A stretch of 64,000 nucleotides of DNA from Dietzia lutea (GTDB lineage Bacteria; Actinomycetota; Actinomycetes; Mycobacteriales; Mycobacteriaceae), in assembly GCF_003096075.1 (NCBI RefSeq), contig NZ_CP015449.1, positions 124,001 to 188,000 of the forward strand, given 5' to 3'. Below are positions 52,838 to 62,060 of the stretch, piece by piece (within the stretch, counting starts at the first letter, position 1; every line of letters starts with the position of its first letter). The translations under genes were made by a program, and so were the position numbers. Below the pieces are notes generated by a model. It had not been told where the DNA came from. It did not search any database and saw only the letters and a program-made list of their open reading frames with translations.

Positions 52838-54558
52838 CCACCGTTGATCGCGGCCCCACTCGTGTCGAGGTGTTGTGGTCGTTCGCCCGCCCGCACCGGA
52901 GAACTCTGCTGGGCGCGGTGATACTGGGTTTGTTCGCCTCGTCCAGCGAATTGGCGACACCGATGGTCACCAAGTGGGTGCTCGACACCGTCTCCGGTGA
53001 CGGCGGCCTACTTGCACCGGTTCTGGTCCTGGCCGGCCTGCTGGTGGTCGGCGCCGTGATCCGAATCTGGCAGGCCATCATCCTCGGCACGCTGGCAGAG
53101 GACATCGTGCTGGGTGCTCGTCGTCTGCTGATCACCCGGTTTCTACGTGCCAAGGTCATCCCGCTGCTGCGACGCCCGTCCGGTGAGCTCGTGACCCGTG
53201 TCACCAGCGACTCCGTCCTCCTCCGCGAGGCCGCGTCCTCCAGTCTGGTCGGACTGGTCAATGGAGTGGTGATGCTCGCGGGGACCCTGGTGCTCATGGC
53301 CGTTCTTGACCTCCTGTTGTTCGGGGTGACGATCGCGTCGGTTCTGGTCGTGTCGGTGCTGTTCGCCCTGTTGCTCCCGGGCATCGCGACCGCCCAGCAG
53401 CGGGCCCAGAAAGCACTGGGCGACCTCGGTTCCGAGCTGGAGGAAACGCTTCGCGCGATCAAGACCGTCAAGGTTGTCGGCGCCGAGGACCAGCAGAGCG
53501 AGAAGCTCGACGTCGACGCCAGGTCGGCCCGCGACCACGGAGTCGACGCTGTACGCCGGGAGGCTGTGGCTTGGACCATCGCGTGGACGGGAGTTCAGGG
53601 CGCCATCATCGTCATCCTCGCGATCGGGGCCGTGCGTGTGGCCGGCGGGGACATGGAGGTCTCCACGCTCGTCGCCTTCCTGCTCTACGCCTTCGCACTG
53701 ATGGGGCCGATCACCGAACTGTCGGAGAACATGACCACCCTTCAGGCCGGGATCGCCGCTGCCGGGCGCATCCGAGAAACGGAGTCGATAGAGATAGAGG
53801 ACCACCGCCGACTCGGACCGACGCCCGCCGGACGCGGACGTGCGCTGTCCTCGGTACGCGCCCGGTACTCACCCGACGACCCCTGGGCCATCGACGGCGT
53901 CTCCCTAGATATTCCCGCCCGCGGCCACGTAGCCGTAGTGGGCCCGTCGGGAGCGGGAAAAACCTCGGTGATGTCCGCTATCCTGGGCTTCCTGGACGCC
54001 GAGCAAGGAACCCTCACGGTCGGCGACCAGCACTACCACGACCTCTCGCCCCAACAGGTGCGCGCGCGGTTGGCCTACGTCGAGCAAGATGCCCCGGTCG
54101 TGCCAGGAACGATCCGCGACAACCTCATGTTCGCCAACCCACACGCGGATCAACGACTGCTCGCTGCGATCCTGGACGAGCTCGATCTCGCACCTTTGAT
54201 CACCGACCTACCCAAGGGCCTGGACACCACGCTGTCCAACACCTCGGTCTCGGGCGGTCAACGCCAACGCATCGCACTTGCCCGAGCGCTGCTGGCCGAA
54301 CCGGATCTACTCCTGCTCGATGAGGCCACTGCCCAGGTCGACGGGATCACCGAAGCTGCGGTGCACCGCGCGATCAAGTTCCAGGCCCGGCGAGGGGCAG
54401 TACTGACCATCGCCCACCGCCTGTCCACGGTCGTCGACGCCGACCAGATCGTCGTCATGGAGCACGGACGAATCTCCGCCCGTGGAACCCACGGTCAGCT
54501 CCTGGACGCCTCACCGCTGTACCGCGAGATGGTCGCAGCCCTGTCCCTGGGGGTTTGA
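52834..54558 (+). CDS. ABC exporter half-transporter (membrane domain fused to ATPase)
   Basis: 574 residues from GTG 52834, coupled to the MFS gene. The N-terminal membrane domain (about 1-310) has six helices; the ATPase (about 340-570) has Walker A GPSGAGKT, Q-loop VEQDAP, signature VSGGQRQR, Walker B LLLLDEAT and H-loop IAHRLS. All catalytic residues are present. Having only one ABC gene here, it should homodimerise, unless a partner lies elsewhere. Export of drug-like or lipid compounds under the LfrR-like repressor is likely. Confidence 0.93.
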   Translation: MTTVDRGPTRVEVLWSFARPHRRTLLGAVILGLFASSSELATPMVTKWVLDTVSGDGGLLAPVLVLAGLLVVGAVIRIWQAIILGTLAEDIVLGARRLLITRFLRAKVIPLLRRPSGELVTRVTSDSVLLREAASSSLVGLVNGVVMLAGTLVLMAVLDLLLFGVTIASVLVVSVLFALLLPGIATAQQRAQKALGDLGSELEETLRAIKTVKVVGAEDQQSEKLDVDARSARDHGVDAVRREAVAWTIAWTGVQGAIIVILAIGAVRVAGGDMEVSTLVAFLLYAFALMGPITELSENMTTLQAGIAAAGRIRETESIEIEDHRRLGPTPAGRGRALSSVRARYSPDDPWAIDGVSLDIPARGHVAVVGPSGAGKTSVMSAILGFLDAEQGTLTVGDQHYHDLSPQQVRARLAYVEQDAPVVPGTIRDNLMFANPHADQRLLAAILDELDLAPLITDLPKGLDTTLSNTSVSGGQRQRIALARALLAEPDLLLLDEATAQVDGITEAAVHRAIKFQARRGAVLTIAHRLSTVVDADQIVVMEHGRISARGTHGQLLDASPLYREMVAALSLGV

Positions 54559-54609
54559 TCCCGGACCAGCTCTGCATACCGACAAGTCGAACTCTCGGAG
54601 GTTCTGAGG

Positions 54610-55101
54610 ATGTTGCCCGAGACAGAGGCGATACTTTTCAGCGATGGTGGTGATGCGGCCGGTTTGCGGAGTCGTCCTGCTCACGGCCCGGCGGTGTGGT
54701 TCGCGGTGTTCCGACTCGCCAGGCGCGAGAGCATGTGGGACTACCTGGAACTCAGACAGTCGGCCCAGGACCACGCGATGCGCAACATCGCCAAGTTCGC
54801 CCCCGCCGCGGTGGTCATCGGGTTCGACGGGACGGATCGTGGCGACATGGGCCGGGCTCGGCAGGCCGGGAGGCGTCTCATCGACGATCTCCGGTACGCA
54901 TCCAACATGCTGTACTCGCACGAGGTGTCGGCCATCGTCGTCATCGTCCGGTCCGAGGAGGAGCGGGAGTTGCTTGAGGAGATGGCCTGGCGTGGCGACT
55001 TCCACGACCGCTTCGCCTACTGGTCCGCGGTGGTCGACCTAGCCGCCCTGGTCGAACGGCTCCCCGGTTCTGACGGGGCCCCTCCGCAGAGCGAGGGATA
55101 G
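54610..55101 (+). CDS. Conserved protein of unknown function, paralogue of the 13286 gene
   Basis: 163 residues starting at ATG 54610. It shares with the 13286-13741 product the pattern VVIGFD, G-x-RL-x2-D-x-R-x3-NMLYSH, AIVVIVR and RELLEEM-x3-GDF. Soluble, no signal. It is 51 nt downstream of the ABC exporter gene, so possibly the last gene of the efflux operon, and convergent with the K+ channel gene. I do not recognise the family. Confidence 0.7.
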   Translation: MLPETEAILFSDGGDAAGLRSRPAHGPAVWFAVFRLARRESMWDYLELRQSAQDHAMRNIAKFAPAAVVIGFDGTDRGDMGRARQAGRRLIDDLRYASNMLYSHEVSAIVVIVRSEEERELLEEMAWRGDFHDRFAYWSAVVDLAALVERLPGSDGAPPQSEG

Positions 55102-55162
55102 AACACGAGCCTCTGAATCCGCCGTAACTCGCCCGCGACAGACAGGCGCGCACGGCTTAGCT

Positions 55163-56869
55163 TTATCGTCGACCGGCGTATCGCTCGACGAACCGCTGTT
55201 CGGCGGCCTCGTCGCCGATGACGAGTAGTTCTGCGTCGCTTGGGAGCGCGGCATCGTGATCCGGCAGCTCGAATTGACCGTTGCGGTTGAGTGCAACGAC
55301 CTGACAACCGGTTCGCTTGGCGATTTGTACCTCGCGGAGCGATCGCCCGCGTAGCGCCCGTGGCATCGGGGTGCGGAAGACGTCTACGCCCTCGGCGATG
55401 ACCAGGCGTGGTCGCCATCCGAGCGTGTTCCAGATCGCCGCCGCGCCGATCGAGGCGTAGGACAGAACGGCGTCCGCGCCCGCGCGGTGCAGTGTGGACA
55501 CGTTGCGCTCGCGCGTTGCTCGTGCCACGACCTGTAGGTCGGGGCGCAGTCGACGCAGGTACAGCGTGAGGTAGACGTTGACGTCATCCTCGTGGGTCGT
55601 CACGAGCGCCGCCGCGGCTTTGTCTAGACCGGCCCGCTCGAGTACTTCCAGTACTGCTGCATCCCCCTCGACATAGGCCCGACCGGACAGGATTCGTTCC
55701 GCGCGCTTTTCCACGATGACCGGACGAAGTCCGGCCTCCTCTAGTGCCGCCGCCGCAGCGCGCCCGACGCGCCCGCCGCCGATCACCAGAACAGGGCGGT
55801 CCAGAACCGCCCCGTCGGCAGAGCCCCCGTCGTATCCGGCGATCTGCTCATCAGTGCCGACTAGGAGCAGAACCATGCGAGAAGTGAGGCGAACGTGGGG
55901 TGTAGCAACGGCGAAGGTGCCCTTCTCCCGCACCCCGATGACGTTGACGCCGGCGCGGGCGTCGAGATCGGTCTCGGCGAGCGTCCTGCCGGCCATAATG
56001 GTCCCGCTCACGTTGGCCTCAGCGATTCGTAGGTCGCCGAATTCTCCGATCACGTGGGCGCGGCTGTCGACCCCGACCACACGGCGGGCAAGTGCGCGCC
56101 CCAGCGCGTCGCCGAGTTGTACCACCTCGGTGCAGCCCGCCAGCTGGAGAACGGGGACCGACGCGGAAGCGTTGGCGGTGGCGACCATCGGGACCTCGGG
56201 GGCGATTTCGCGAACCGTGAATGCGACGTTGGCGTTGGTGGTGTCCGGTTGGGTCGTGACAACGAGCGAGGCTTTCTCAGCGCGCGCGCGACGATAGGTC
56301 TGGGGGTCGTCGAGGTCGCCGAGCATCACCTGGTAGCCATCCTCGCGCAGCCGCAACGCCTCTGCGAGGTCGGGCACGATCAGGACGTACGGAGCCCCCT
56401 CATACTCGGCCAGCTCGATGATCGAGTCGGTCACCGCGTCGAGTCCCGTCAGCACGATGTGTTCTTCGGCCCAGTCACCTACCCGCCGTGGCGCTCGCGC
56501 CGCCTCGCGACTGTTCAGCCACGGCCTGAACACGAACTGGATGAACACGAATGGCAGCAACACGAGGATGAACGCGGCCCCAGTTACGAGCACGACCGAC
56601 GAGAACACCCGACCCGCATCGGACTCGAACACGACATCGCCGTACCCCAGCGTCGACATCGTCACCAGCGTCCAGTAGACGGCTGTCGCCCAGGAGTACT
56701 CGCGTCCCTCCAGCGCCATCATGTGGTGGAACAGAGCGCTGCACCCTACGACCATGACGATGACTACCATCATCATCACGGCGGCCATCCGCACGTTCCG
56801 CCGCCGCAGCGGTTCGACGAACCTCGCCGGACCAAACCTAGAGGATTTCACGGAAATCTTTCTCCACAT
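55163..56869 (-). CDS. Two-helix K+ channel with tandem RCK (TrkA-N) domains
   Basis: 568 residues. Two membrane helices (about 28-50 and 88-115) flank the pore with selectivity filter TLGYGD (73-78). RCK domain 1 (about 135-350) and RCK domain 2 (about 355-565), the latter with Rossmann glycines VLVIGGGRVGRAA, follow. This is the layout of MthK-like or TrkA-type ligand-gated channels. Gating ligand unknown (Ca2+ or nucleotides in relatives). It is native-like in composition and stands alone. Confidence 0.92.
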   Translation of the reverse strand: MWRKISVKSSRFGPARFVEPLRRRNVRMAAVMMMVVIVMVVGCSALFHHMMALEGREYSWATAVYWTLVTMSTLGYGDVVFESDAGRVFSSVVLVTGAAFILVLLPFVFIQFVFRPWLNSREAARAPRRVGDWAEEHIVLTGLDAVTDSIIELAEYEGAPYVLIVPDLAEALRLREDGYQVMLGDLDDPQTYRRARAEKASLVVTTQPDTTNANVAFTVREIAPEVPMVATANASASVPVLQLAGCTEVVQLGDALGRALARRVVGVDSRAHVIGEFGDLRIAEANVSGTIMAGRTLAETDLDARAGVNVIGVREKGTFAVATPHVRLTSRMVLLLVGTDEQIAGYDGGSADGAVLDRPVLVIGGGRVGRAAAAALEEAGLRPVIVEKRAERILSGRAYVEGDAAVLEVLERAGLDKAAAALVTTHEDDVNVYLTLYLRRLRPDLQVVARATRERNVSTLHRAGADAVLSYASIGAAAIWNTLGWRPRLVIAEGVDVFRTPMPRALRGRSLREVQIAKRTGCQVVALNRNGQFELPDHDAALPSDAELLVIGDEAAEQRFVERYAGRR

Positions 56870-56951
56870 GCGTAGGTGCTGGGACTACTGCACGATAACT
56901 GGCTGCGGGGTCGCCTCAGCCAGTCGGCGGCCCCCAATTGCATCTACTGAC

Positions 56952-57036
56952 AGCGCCCCGCCAGCTGGCAGATGTGCGTGACTCGCCACATCTGGGTGTC
57001 GATATCGTCGCCTCTGGAGGTTGGCACTAAAGCCAT
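56952..57036 (-). pseudogene. N-terminal remnant of a fourth PTE-like gene
   Basis: From ATG 57034-57036 the - strand reads MALVPTSRGDDID, the same first residues as the three intact paralogues, then diverges (TQMWRVTHICQLAG) and stops within 28 codons. The leader at 57037-57150 also matches that of paralogue 1. A gene copy was therefore lost here except for its first 13 codons. Confidence 0.75.
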
Positions 57037-57150
57037 GTCGTCTCTCTACCTGATAGTGAGCTGTTGTCATGATCGCAGGCGGGGACAGCTTCCTGGCTCC
57101 GCCAGACCCTTCTCGAGTTGGAAGCGTCGGCGGATTCGCAATTAGGCGAA
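57037..57150 (-). repeat. Leader of the lost PTE-like gene
   Basis: It matches 48968-49080 in order (GTCGTCTCTCT, then GGCTCCGCCAGAC, then CTTCTCGAGTTGGAAG). No gene is read from it now. Its right end meets the stop region of the acyl-CoA ligase gene. Confidence 0.55.
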
Positions 57151-57163
57151 ACTCGACAGCTTC

Positions 57164-58780
57164 CTATGGGCTGACTGGGTCACTTGCGCTCTCGCGGAGG
57201 ACGTTCTTTCGGATCTTGCCGGTCGAGGTCGTGGGTAGTTGCGGCGTGAACTGGATCCGGTCGGGGACCTTGTACGCGGCGATCTTGGACCGGGCATGGG
57301 CGATGAGCTCGGCTTCGCTGATCTCGGTACCGTCGGTCACGATGAAGGCCAGTGGCCGTTCACCCCATTTGGGATCGGGCGTTCCCACCACCGCGACCCC
57401 TGAGACGGCGGGATGGCTGGCCAGCGCCTGCTCCACCTCGATCGTTGAGATGTTCTCGCCGCCGGAGATGATCACATCCTTGGCTCGGTCAAGAATTTGG
57501 ACATACCCGTCCGGGTGCATTACTCCTAGGTCGCCGGAATGGAACCATCCGCCGCGGAAGGCCTCGGCGGTCCCGTCCGGGTCGCCCAGATAGCCCTTCA
57601 TCACGCTGTTGCCCCGCATTACCAACTCGCCCATTTCGGACCCGTTCGGGGACACATCTATCAGTGTCCCGTCGGGACCTGGTTCGCGACGGACCACCCT
57701 TAAACGCTCGGAAGAGAGCATCCCTACTCCTTGCCGAGCCAGGAGTGAGGCCTGCTGGTCCGAGTCGAGATCGGTCGACCATGAAGGTTGCGGTTCGCAC
57801 ACGGAGTAAGGGCCGTATGTCTCCGTAAGCCCGTAGACGTGGAGTATATCTGCGCCCAATTCGCGGATCTGGGCGATCACCGTGGGTGTGGGCGGGGCGC
57901 CGGCGGTGACGATCGTCAACGGATGCTTCAGGGGACGCGCCAGAGGCGAGGAGGCGAGCGTGGTCAGCACGGTGGGTGCGCCACACATGTGAGTGATCTC
58001 CTCGCTGTCGAGGATGCTCCACATTGTCTCTCCTCGCACGGCTCGCAGGCACACGTGCAGGGCGCTCGCGGCGGTGACTGCCCACGTGGTGCACCAGCCG
58101 TTGCAATGGAACATCGGCAACGTCCATAGGTAACGCGAGTCGGCGGCGAATCCTTGGTGGTATACCTCGCCGAGAGAGTTGAGGTAGGCACCACGGTGGG
58201 TGTACATCACCCCCTTGGGTCGACCAGTGGTGCCCGAGGTGTAGTTGATCGCGATGACCCGGTCTTCATCGTCAACCTCCCACGGATACTGGGTATCGTC
58301 GTCGGCAGCCCTCGCTAGGAAATCGGTGAACGGGACCGTGCTACCCACTTGGAGTGAAGAGCCATCCTGCGCCTGGACCTCTATCCTCTCCCGCACGCCG
58401 GCCAGATCTGTTCCAGACAGCGGTTCGAGCAGATGACCATCGCCTAGGATCAGCACTGCAGAGGAGTGCTCGCAGATGTAGCTGACCTCTTCCGGTGACA
58501 GTCGGGTATTGACCGCGACCAGGGCCGCTCCGAGCAGGGGAACCGCGTAGTGGGCGGTGAGCAGCTCAGCCGAGTTGGTCCCGAGGAACACGACCGCGTC
58601 GCCAGCCCGGACACCGCTGGCGTGCAGCGCCCGGGTCATCTCTTGGACGTGGTCGGCGAACTGCGCATAGGTCCACGTGCGATCCCCATCGATCACTGCA
58701 GGTTTGCCCGGATGCACTTCAGCGGCGCGCTCGAGGAAACGTAGCGGTGTTAGGGGGACGTTGAGGCCTGACATGTTCAC
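57164..58780 (-). CDS. Acyl-CoA ligase (AMP-binding, FadD-like)
   Basis: 538 residues: TSGTTGRPKGVMYTHRGAY (about 178-196), adenylate-motif YGLTETYGP, DLGVMHPDGYVQILDRAKDV and GGENISTIEVE near 415-450, and C-terminal lysine STGKIRKNVLRE. The substrate group is medium/long-chain or aryl acids, undecided. The 32-bp block shared with PTE paralogues 2 and 3 lies 40 nt upstream, tying its expression to theirs. It lies divergent from the fadE25-type gene. Confidence 0.9.
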   Translation of the reverse strand: MNMSGLNVPLTPLRFLERAAEVHPGKPAVIDGDRTWTYAQFADHVQEMTRALHASGVRAGDAVVFLGTNSAELLTAHYAVPLLGAALVAVNTRLSPEEVSYICEHSSAVLILGDGHLLEPLSGTDLAGVRERIEVQAQDGSSLQVGSTVPFTDFLARAADDDTQYPWEVDDEDRVIAINYTSGTTGRPKGVMYTHRGAYLNSLGEVYHQGFAADSRYLWTLPMFHCNGWCTTWAVTAASALHVCLRAVRGETMWSILDSEEITHMCGAPTVLTTLASSPLARPLKHPLTIVTAGAPPTPTVIAQIRELGADILHVYGLTETYGPYSVCEPQPSWSTDLDSDQQASLLARQGVGMLSSERLRVVRREPGPDGTLIDVSPNGSEMGELVMRGNSVMKGYLGDPDGTAEAFRGGWFHSGDLGVMHPDGYVQILDRAKDVIISGGENISTIEVEQALASHPAVSGVAVVGTPDPKWGERPLAFIVTDGTEISEAELIAHARSKIAAYKVPDRIQFTPQLPTTSTGKIRKNVLRESASDPVSP

Positions 58781-58819
58781 CCTTCGGGATCATTCGGAGT
58801 GCAGAGGGGAATAGTCCAC

Positions 58820-58851
58820 CAGAGTGAAGCACGACATACGATCCACCGAAG
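58820..58851 (-). promoter_or_regulatory. 32-bp conserved block upstream of the acyl-CoA ligase
   Basis: Same block as at 50173-50204 and 61794-61825, here with two to three changes. At this copy the left flank extends it into an inverted repeat, GATCCAC-CGAA-GTGGATG (58840-58857). Confidence 0.6.
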
Positions 58852-58986
58852 TGGATGATCCGGTGCCCACCATTTCTACACGCACCCCCTGGGCAGGACA
58901 TCCTGGAGTCGGCGTGGCCGCGAGGCGCCCCGGGGCGATCTCCGCCGCGCGACCTGCACCGACGATTCCCTCATGGAGGACCGCTT

Positions 58987-60156
58987 ATGTCCGGCAAACC
59001 CGATTTCGACCTGTACCGCCCGGCCGAGGAGCACGAGGAGCTCCGTGCCGCGATCCGCGCCCTCTCCGAGAAGGAGATCGCGCCGCACGCTGCGGACGTC
59101 GACGAGAACGAGCGGTTCCCCCAGGAGGCCCTCGACGCGCTCAACGCCTCGGGTTTCAACGCGGTCCACGTCCCGGAGGAGTACGGCGGGCAGGGCGCGG
59201 ACTCGGTGGCCGCGTGCATCGTGATCGAGGAGGTCGCCCGGGTCTGTGGCTCGTCCTCGTTGATCCCGGCCGTCAACAAGCTCGGCACCATGGGCTTGAT
59301 CCTGGCCGGGAGCGAGGAGCTCAAGACCACGGTGCTGTCCGAGATCGCCGAGGGCAAGATGGCCTCCTACGCGCTCTCCGAGCGGGAGGCCGGTTCGGAC
59401 GCGGCGGCCATGCGTACCCGCGCCCGGCAGGACGGGGACGACTGGATCCTGGGCGGCGGCAAGGCGTGGATCACCAACGGCGGCAAGTCCACCTGGTACA
59501 CCGTCATGGCGGTCACCGACCCGGAGAGGGGTGCCAGTGGCATCTCGGCCTTCATGGTCAACGCCGCCGACGAGGGCTTCGGCGTATCCAAGACCGAGAA
59601 GAAGCTCGGCATCAAGGGCTCACCCACCGCCGAGCTGTACTTCGAGAACTGCCGCATCCCGGGCGACCGGATCATCGGCGAGCCGGGGACGGGGTTCAAG
59701 ACCGCCCTGCAGACCCTGGACCACACCCGTCCGACCATCGGTGCGCAGGCCGTGGGGCTCGCCCAGGGTGCGCTCGACGCGGCGGTCGCCTACACCAAGG
59801 AGCGCAGGCAGTTCGGTCGCGCGATCTCGGACTTCCAGAACACCCAGTTCATGCTCGCCGACATGGCGATGAAGGTCGAGGCCGCCCGGCTGATGGTGTA
59901 CACCGCCGCCGCCAACGCCGAGCGGGGGAGCGCACCGGGTGGCCAGAAGCTGGGCTTCATGGCCGCCGCCTCCAAGACCTTCGCCTCGGATGTCGCGATG
60001 CAGGTCACCACGGACGCGGTGCAGCTCTTCGGCGGGGCCGGGTACACCCGCGACTTCCCGGTCGAGCGCATGATGCGGGACGCCAAGATCACCCAGATCT
60101 ACGAGGGCACCAACCAGATCAACCGCATGGTCATGGCCCGCCAGGTCCTGGCCTGA
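58987..60156 (+). CDS. fadE25: Acyl-CoA dehydrogenase, FadE25-like
   Basis: 389 residues from ATG 58987 with GGAGG 8 nt upstream; the frame extends further upstream without ACAD features. Flavoenzyme of the acyl-CoA dehydrogenase superfamily, oxidising acyl-CoA to enoyl-CoA. Signatures: ASYALSEREAGSDAA (FAD contact), TNGGKSTWYTVMAVTD, catalytic Glu in QIYEGTNQIN and the RQFGR arginine. Length and long stretches match mycobacterial FadE25. The very GC-rich composition is native-like. A strong hairpin follows the stop. Confidence 0.9.
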   Translation: MSGKPDFDLYRPAEEHEELRAAIRALSEKEIAPHAADVDENERFPQEALDALNASGFNAVHVPEEYGGQGADSVAACIVIEEVARVCGSSSLIPAVNKLGTMGLILAGSEELKTTVLSEIAEGKMASYALSEREAGSDAAAMRTRARQDGDDWILGGGKAWITNGGKSTWYTVMAVTDPERGASGISAFMVNAADEGFGVSKTEKKLGIKGSPTAELYFENCRIPGDRIIGEPGTGFKTALQTLDHTRPTIGAQAVGLAQGALDAAVAYTKERRQFGRAISDFQNTQFMLADMAMKVEAARLMVYTAAANAERGSAPGGQKLGFMAAASKTFASDVAMQVTTDAVQLFGGAGYTRDFPVERMMRDAKITQIYEGTNQINRMVMARQVLA

Positions 60157-60193
60157 GCTGATCTGCCAGACCCCCGACAGCTGACCGCCGGCC

Positions 60194-60229
60194 GAGAGCC
60201 GCCGCCTCCGTCCGGAGGTGGCAGCTCTC
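60194..60229 (+). terminator. Terminator hairpin after fadE25-type gene
   Basis: A long stem of about 17 bp, GAGAGC-x2-CC-x-CCTCCG with its complement, closing on TC, with two or three mismatches, begins 38 nt after the stop. No T-run is evident. Confidence 0.6.
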
Positions 60230-60417
60230 GCCGTCCGGCTCCGGGCCGATCAGTTGTATGCCTACGGCAGAGGAGTAAGCAACATTGCGATCGCTGCACC
60301 GCCACCTACGCACTGTCTCCTTAGCCAGCCCAGGCCGCGCCCCCCTGGTCACAACAGCGAAAAGGGTACTCGACACCTACTTGCCACGGCCGTGGTAGTG
60401 AAGTGCTGGGCGGCCGA
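60230..60417. other. Gap with no recognisable gene
   Basis: Short frames only. Probably outer flank of the IS481 remnant. Nothing else to report. Confidence 0.45.
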
Positions 60418-60600
60418 TCAGCGGGGCGATTGAGCTTCTCGATGAGCAACGTCTTGTAGAGCACGGCGCAGCCGAGTGTCGATTCGACAGTCGATCGATC
60501 CCCATCGCTGCGGCGAAGTGGGCCTGGGCCAGCCGGACTTGTGCCGGTCAACGATCAGGCGGCGGCCGGGAATGGTCAACCGGACATTACGGTGGGACAC
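60418..60600 (-). pseudogene. N-terminal fragment of an IS481-family transposase
   Basis: The - strand begins MSHRNVRLTIPGRRLIVDR, identical in plan to IS481-type transposases (MSHRNARLTxxGRxxLVxR). The following WGSIDCRIDT sequence is frameshifted and ends early. Between its start and the next gene lie decayed IS481 terminal sequences (GGTTGGGATATGGCTCG region, and CCGCGTACATCTAG at 60694-60707), which directly abut the stop of PTE paralogue 3. Confidence 0.7.
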
Positions 60601-60703
60601 GAGAACCTCCGGTTGGAGTAGGCCTTAGACGAGCCATATCCCAACCGGAGGTGCCCGTTCGCTCAACCAGGCTCGCCGCTACCAACGTCCTGGCCGCGTA
60701 CAT

Positions 60704-61744
60704 CTAGTAAGCGCCGAGATCGCGCATCTCGAAAAGCCTGCGGGGGTTGTCGATCGTGAGCTGACGGGCGTGCTCATCTGACAACCCGCGTTCTTTCAGA
60801 GCCGGCAGCAGCTTGAGCTTCACATCCGTGAACAGTGGCTTCTCCGGCCACTCCGGGATGCAGTCAGTGAACGTGAGGTCGTCATCTCCGAGCACGATCT
60901 GGCCCGAGTACCCCATCTCGCACAGCTTGAGGATGCGATCGATCCGCGCTTCCCAGGCGAACGGGAACATGTAGCCCACGGCCACCGTGTCGAATCCGAT
61001 GAACGAGCCTTTGTCGAGCACCTTCACGAACTCGTCGATCTTCACCTCGGGAGGCGTGTAATCCGCATGCCCGAACTCGACACGGCTGACGTCGACGCCT
61101 TCCTCTTCCAACGCCCTCTGCTGGTCCTGGATGCACAGGATCCCTGCACGCTCACCGTATGACGCTGAATGCGTTGTGATGGGTGCCCCGGTGCGGCGAT
61201 GGGCCTCAGCTGAGGCAGCGATCACCGCGCGCACACCGTCGTTGATGCCATGGGCGTCAGTTGCGAACTTGATCATGCCGGCTTTCACCCCCGTGCCCGG
61301 GACGCCCTCCTCGATGTCCTGGACAAACAAGTCGGCCATCCTCGGAGGCTTCTTGGTGAAGGCGTCTGCGAAAGTATGTCCAAGCTCGAAGATCGGTGGC
61401 AGGTCACGCCACGTGTACCACCCTGTGCACACGATGATGTTCATGTCGGTCTTAAGGGCGATCTCATTGACCCAAGGGACGTTCCTGCCGATCCCTGGGA
61501 TGATGCGATCGATCACCGTGTCTACGCCCACCTTCTTGGCTGCATTCAGCGCATCGGCTGCCTTCTGAATGCGAGCGGACTTGATCTGGGCCTGCTCCTG
61601 CGGATCGGCGGAGCCGAACAGGCTGACTTGCGGCCAGTTTTGATTGACCTCAACGGCGATCGGGCCGATCACTTCTTCGGAGCAGGTAAACCCCATATCC
61701 GACGTGTCGATCTCGTCGCCGCGGGCAGTTGGCACTAGAGCCAT
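60704..61744 (-). CDS. Phosphotriesterase-family amidohydrolase-like protein 3
   Basis: 346 residues from ATG 61742-61744. More diverged from copies 1 and 2 but with the same C-terminus (LFEMRDLGAY), the metal-site lysine in AGMIK, the TTHS and GHAD histidines and the LGDDD aspartate. HxH is absent again and the loop is one residue shorter (FT-CSEEVIG). No operon partner. Its promoter is the 300-bp leader repeat. Confidence 0.87.
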   Translation of the reverse strand: MALVPTARGDEIDTSDMGFTCSEEVIGPIAVEVNQNWPQVSLFGSADPQEQAQIKSARIQKAADALNAAKKVGVDTVIDRIIPGIGRNVPWVNEIALKTDMNIIVCTGWYTWRDLPPIFELGHTFADAFTKKPPRMADLFVQDIEEGVPGTGVKAGMIKFATDAHGINDGVRAVIAASAEAHRRTGAPITTHSASYGERAGILCIQDQQRALEEEGVDVSRVEFGHADYTPPEVKIDEFVKVLDKGSFIGFDTVAVGYMFPFAWEARIDRILKLCEMGYSGQIVLGDDDLTFTDCIPEWPEKPLFTDVKLKLLPALKERGLSDEHARQLTIDNPRRLFEMRDLGAY

Positions 61745-62060
61745 GTCATCTCTCTCTTCCTGGCAGTGATCAGTTTGCGTGATCGCAGTCAAACAGAGTG
61801 ACGCATGTCATACGATCCACTGAAGTAGGTGTTCCGGCGAAGGCTGTCTCCACTCGCACGCCCCTCCAGACCAGGAACCCAGCAGGCAGCAGCTGTGAAC
61901 TGAAGGAACGGTGACGTGCGGTGACCTGGGTGAAACCGCAGTCGACCAAGAGCGACTATAGGTATCCGACGCAGCTCAGAGGGTCTGCTGCACGATCATG
62001 TGATATCTGATCCGCATCGATGAAACCCGGTGTTGCGGGGACTCCAGCATTCGCCGTGAC
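61745..62060 (-). repeat. 300-bp leader repeat (copy 2)
   Basis: Counterpart of 50126-50440. Conservation runs past the 32-bp block to about 62060, further than needed for an operator. It could hold a long untranslated leader or additional sites. No gene is visible. Confidence 0.75.
61794..61825 (-). promoter_or_regulatory. 32-bp conserved block upstream of PTE paralogue 3
   Basis: Begins CTTCAGTGGATCGTATG and ends TCACTCTG on the - strand, 50 nt before the start codon. Same element as at 50173 and 58820, with the fewest differences to the former. Confidence 0.6.
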
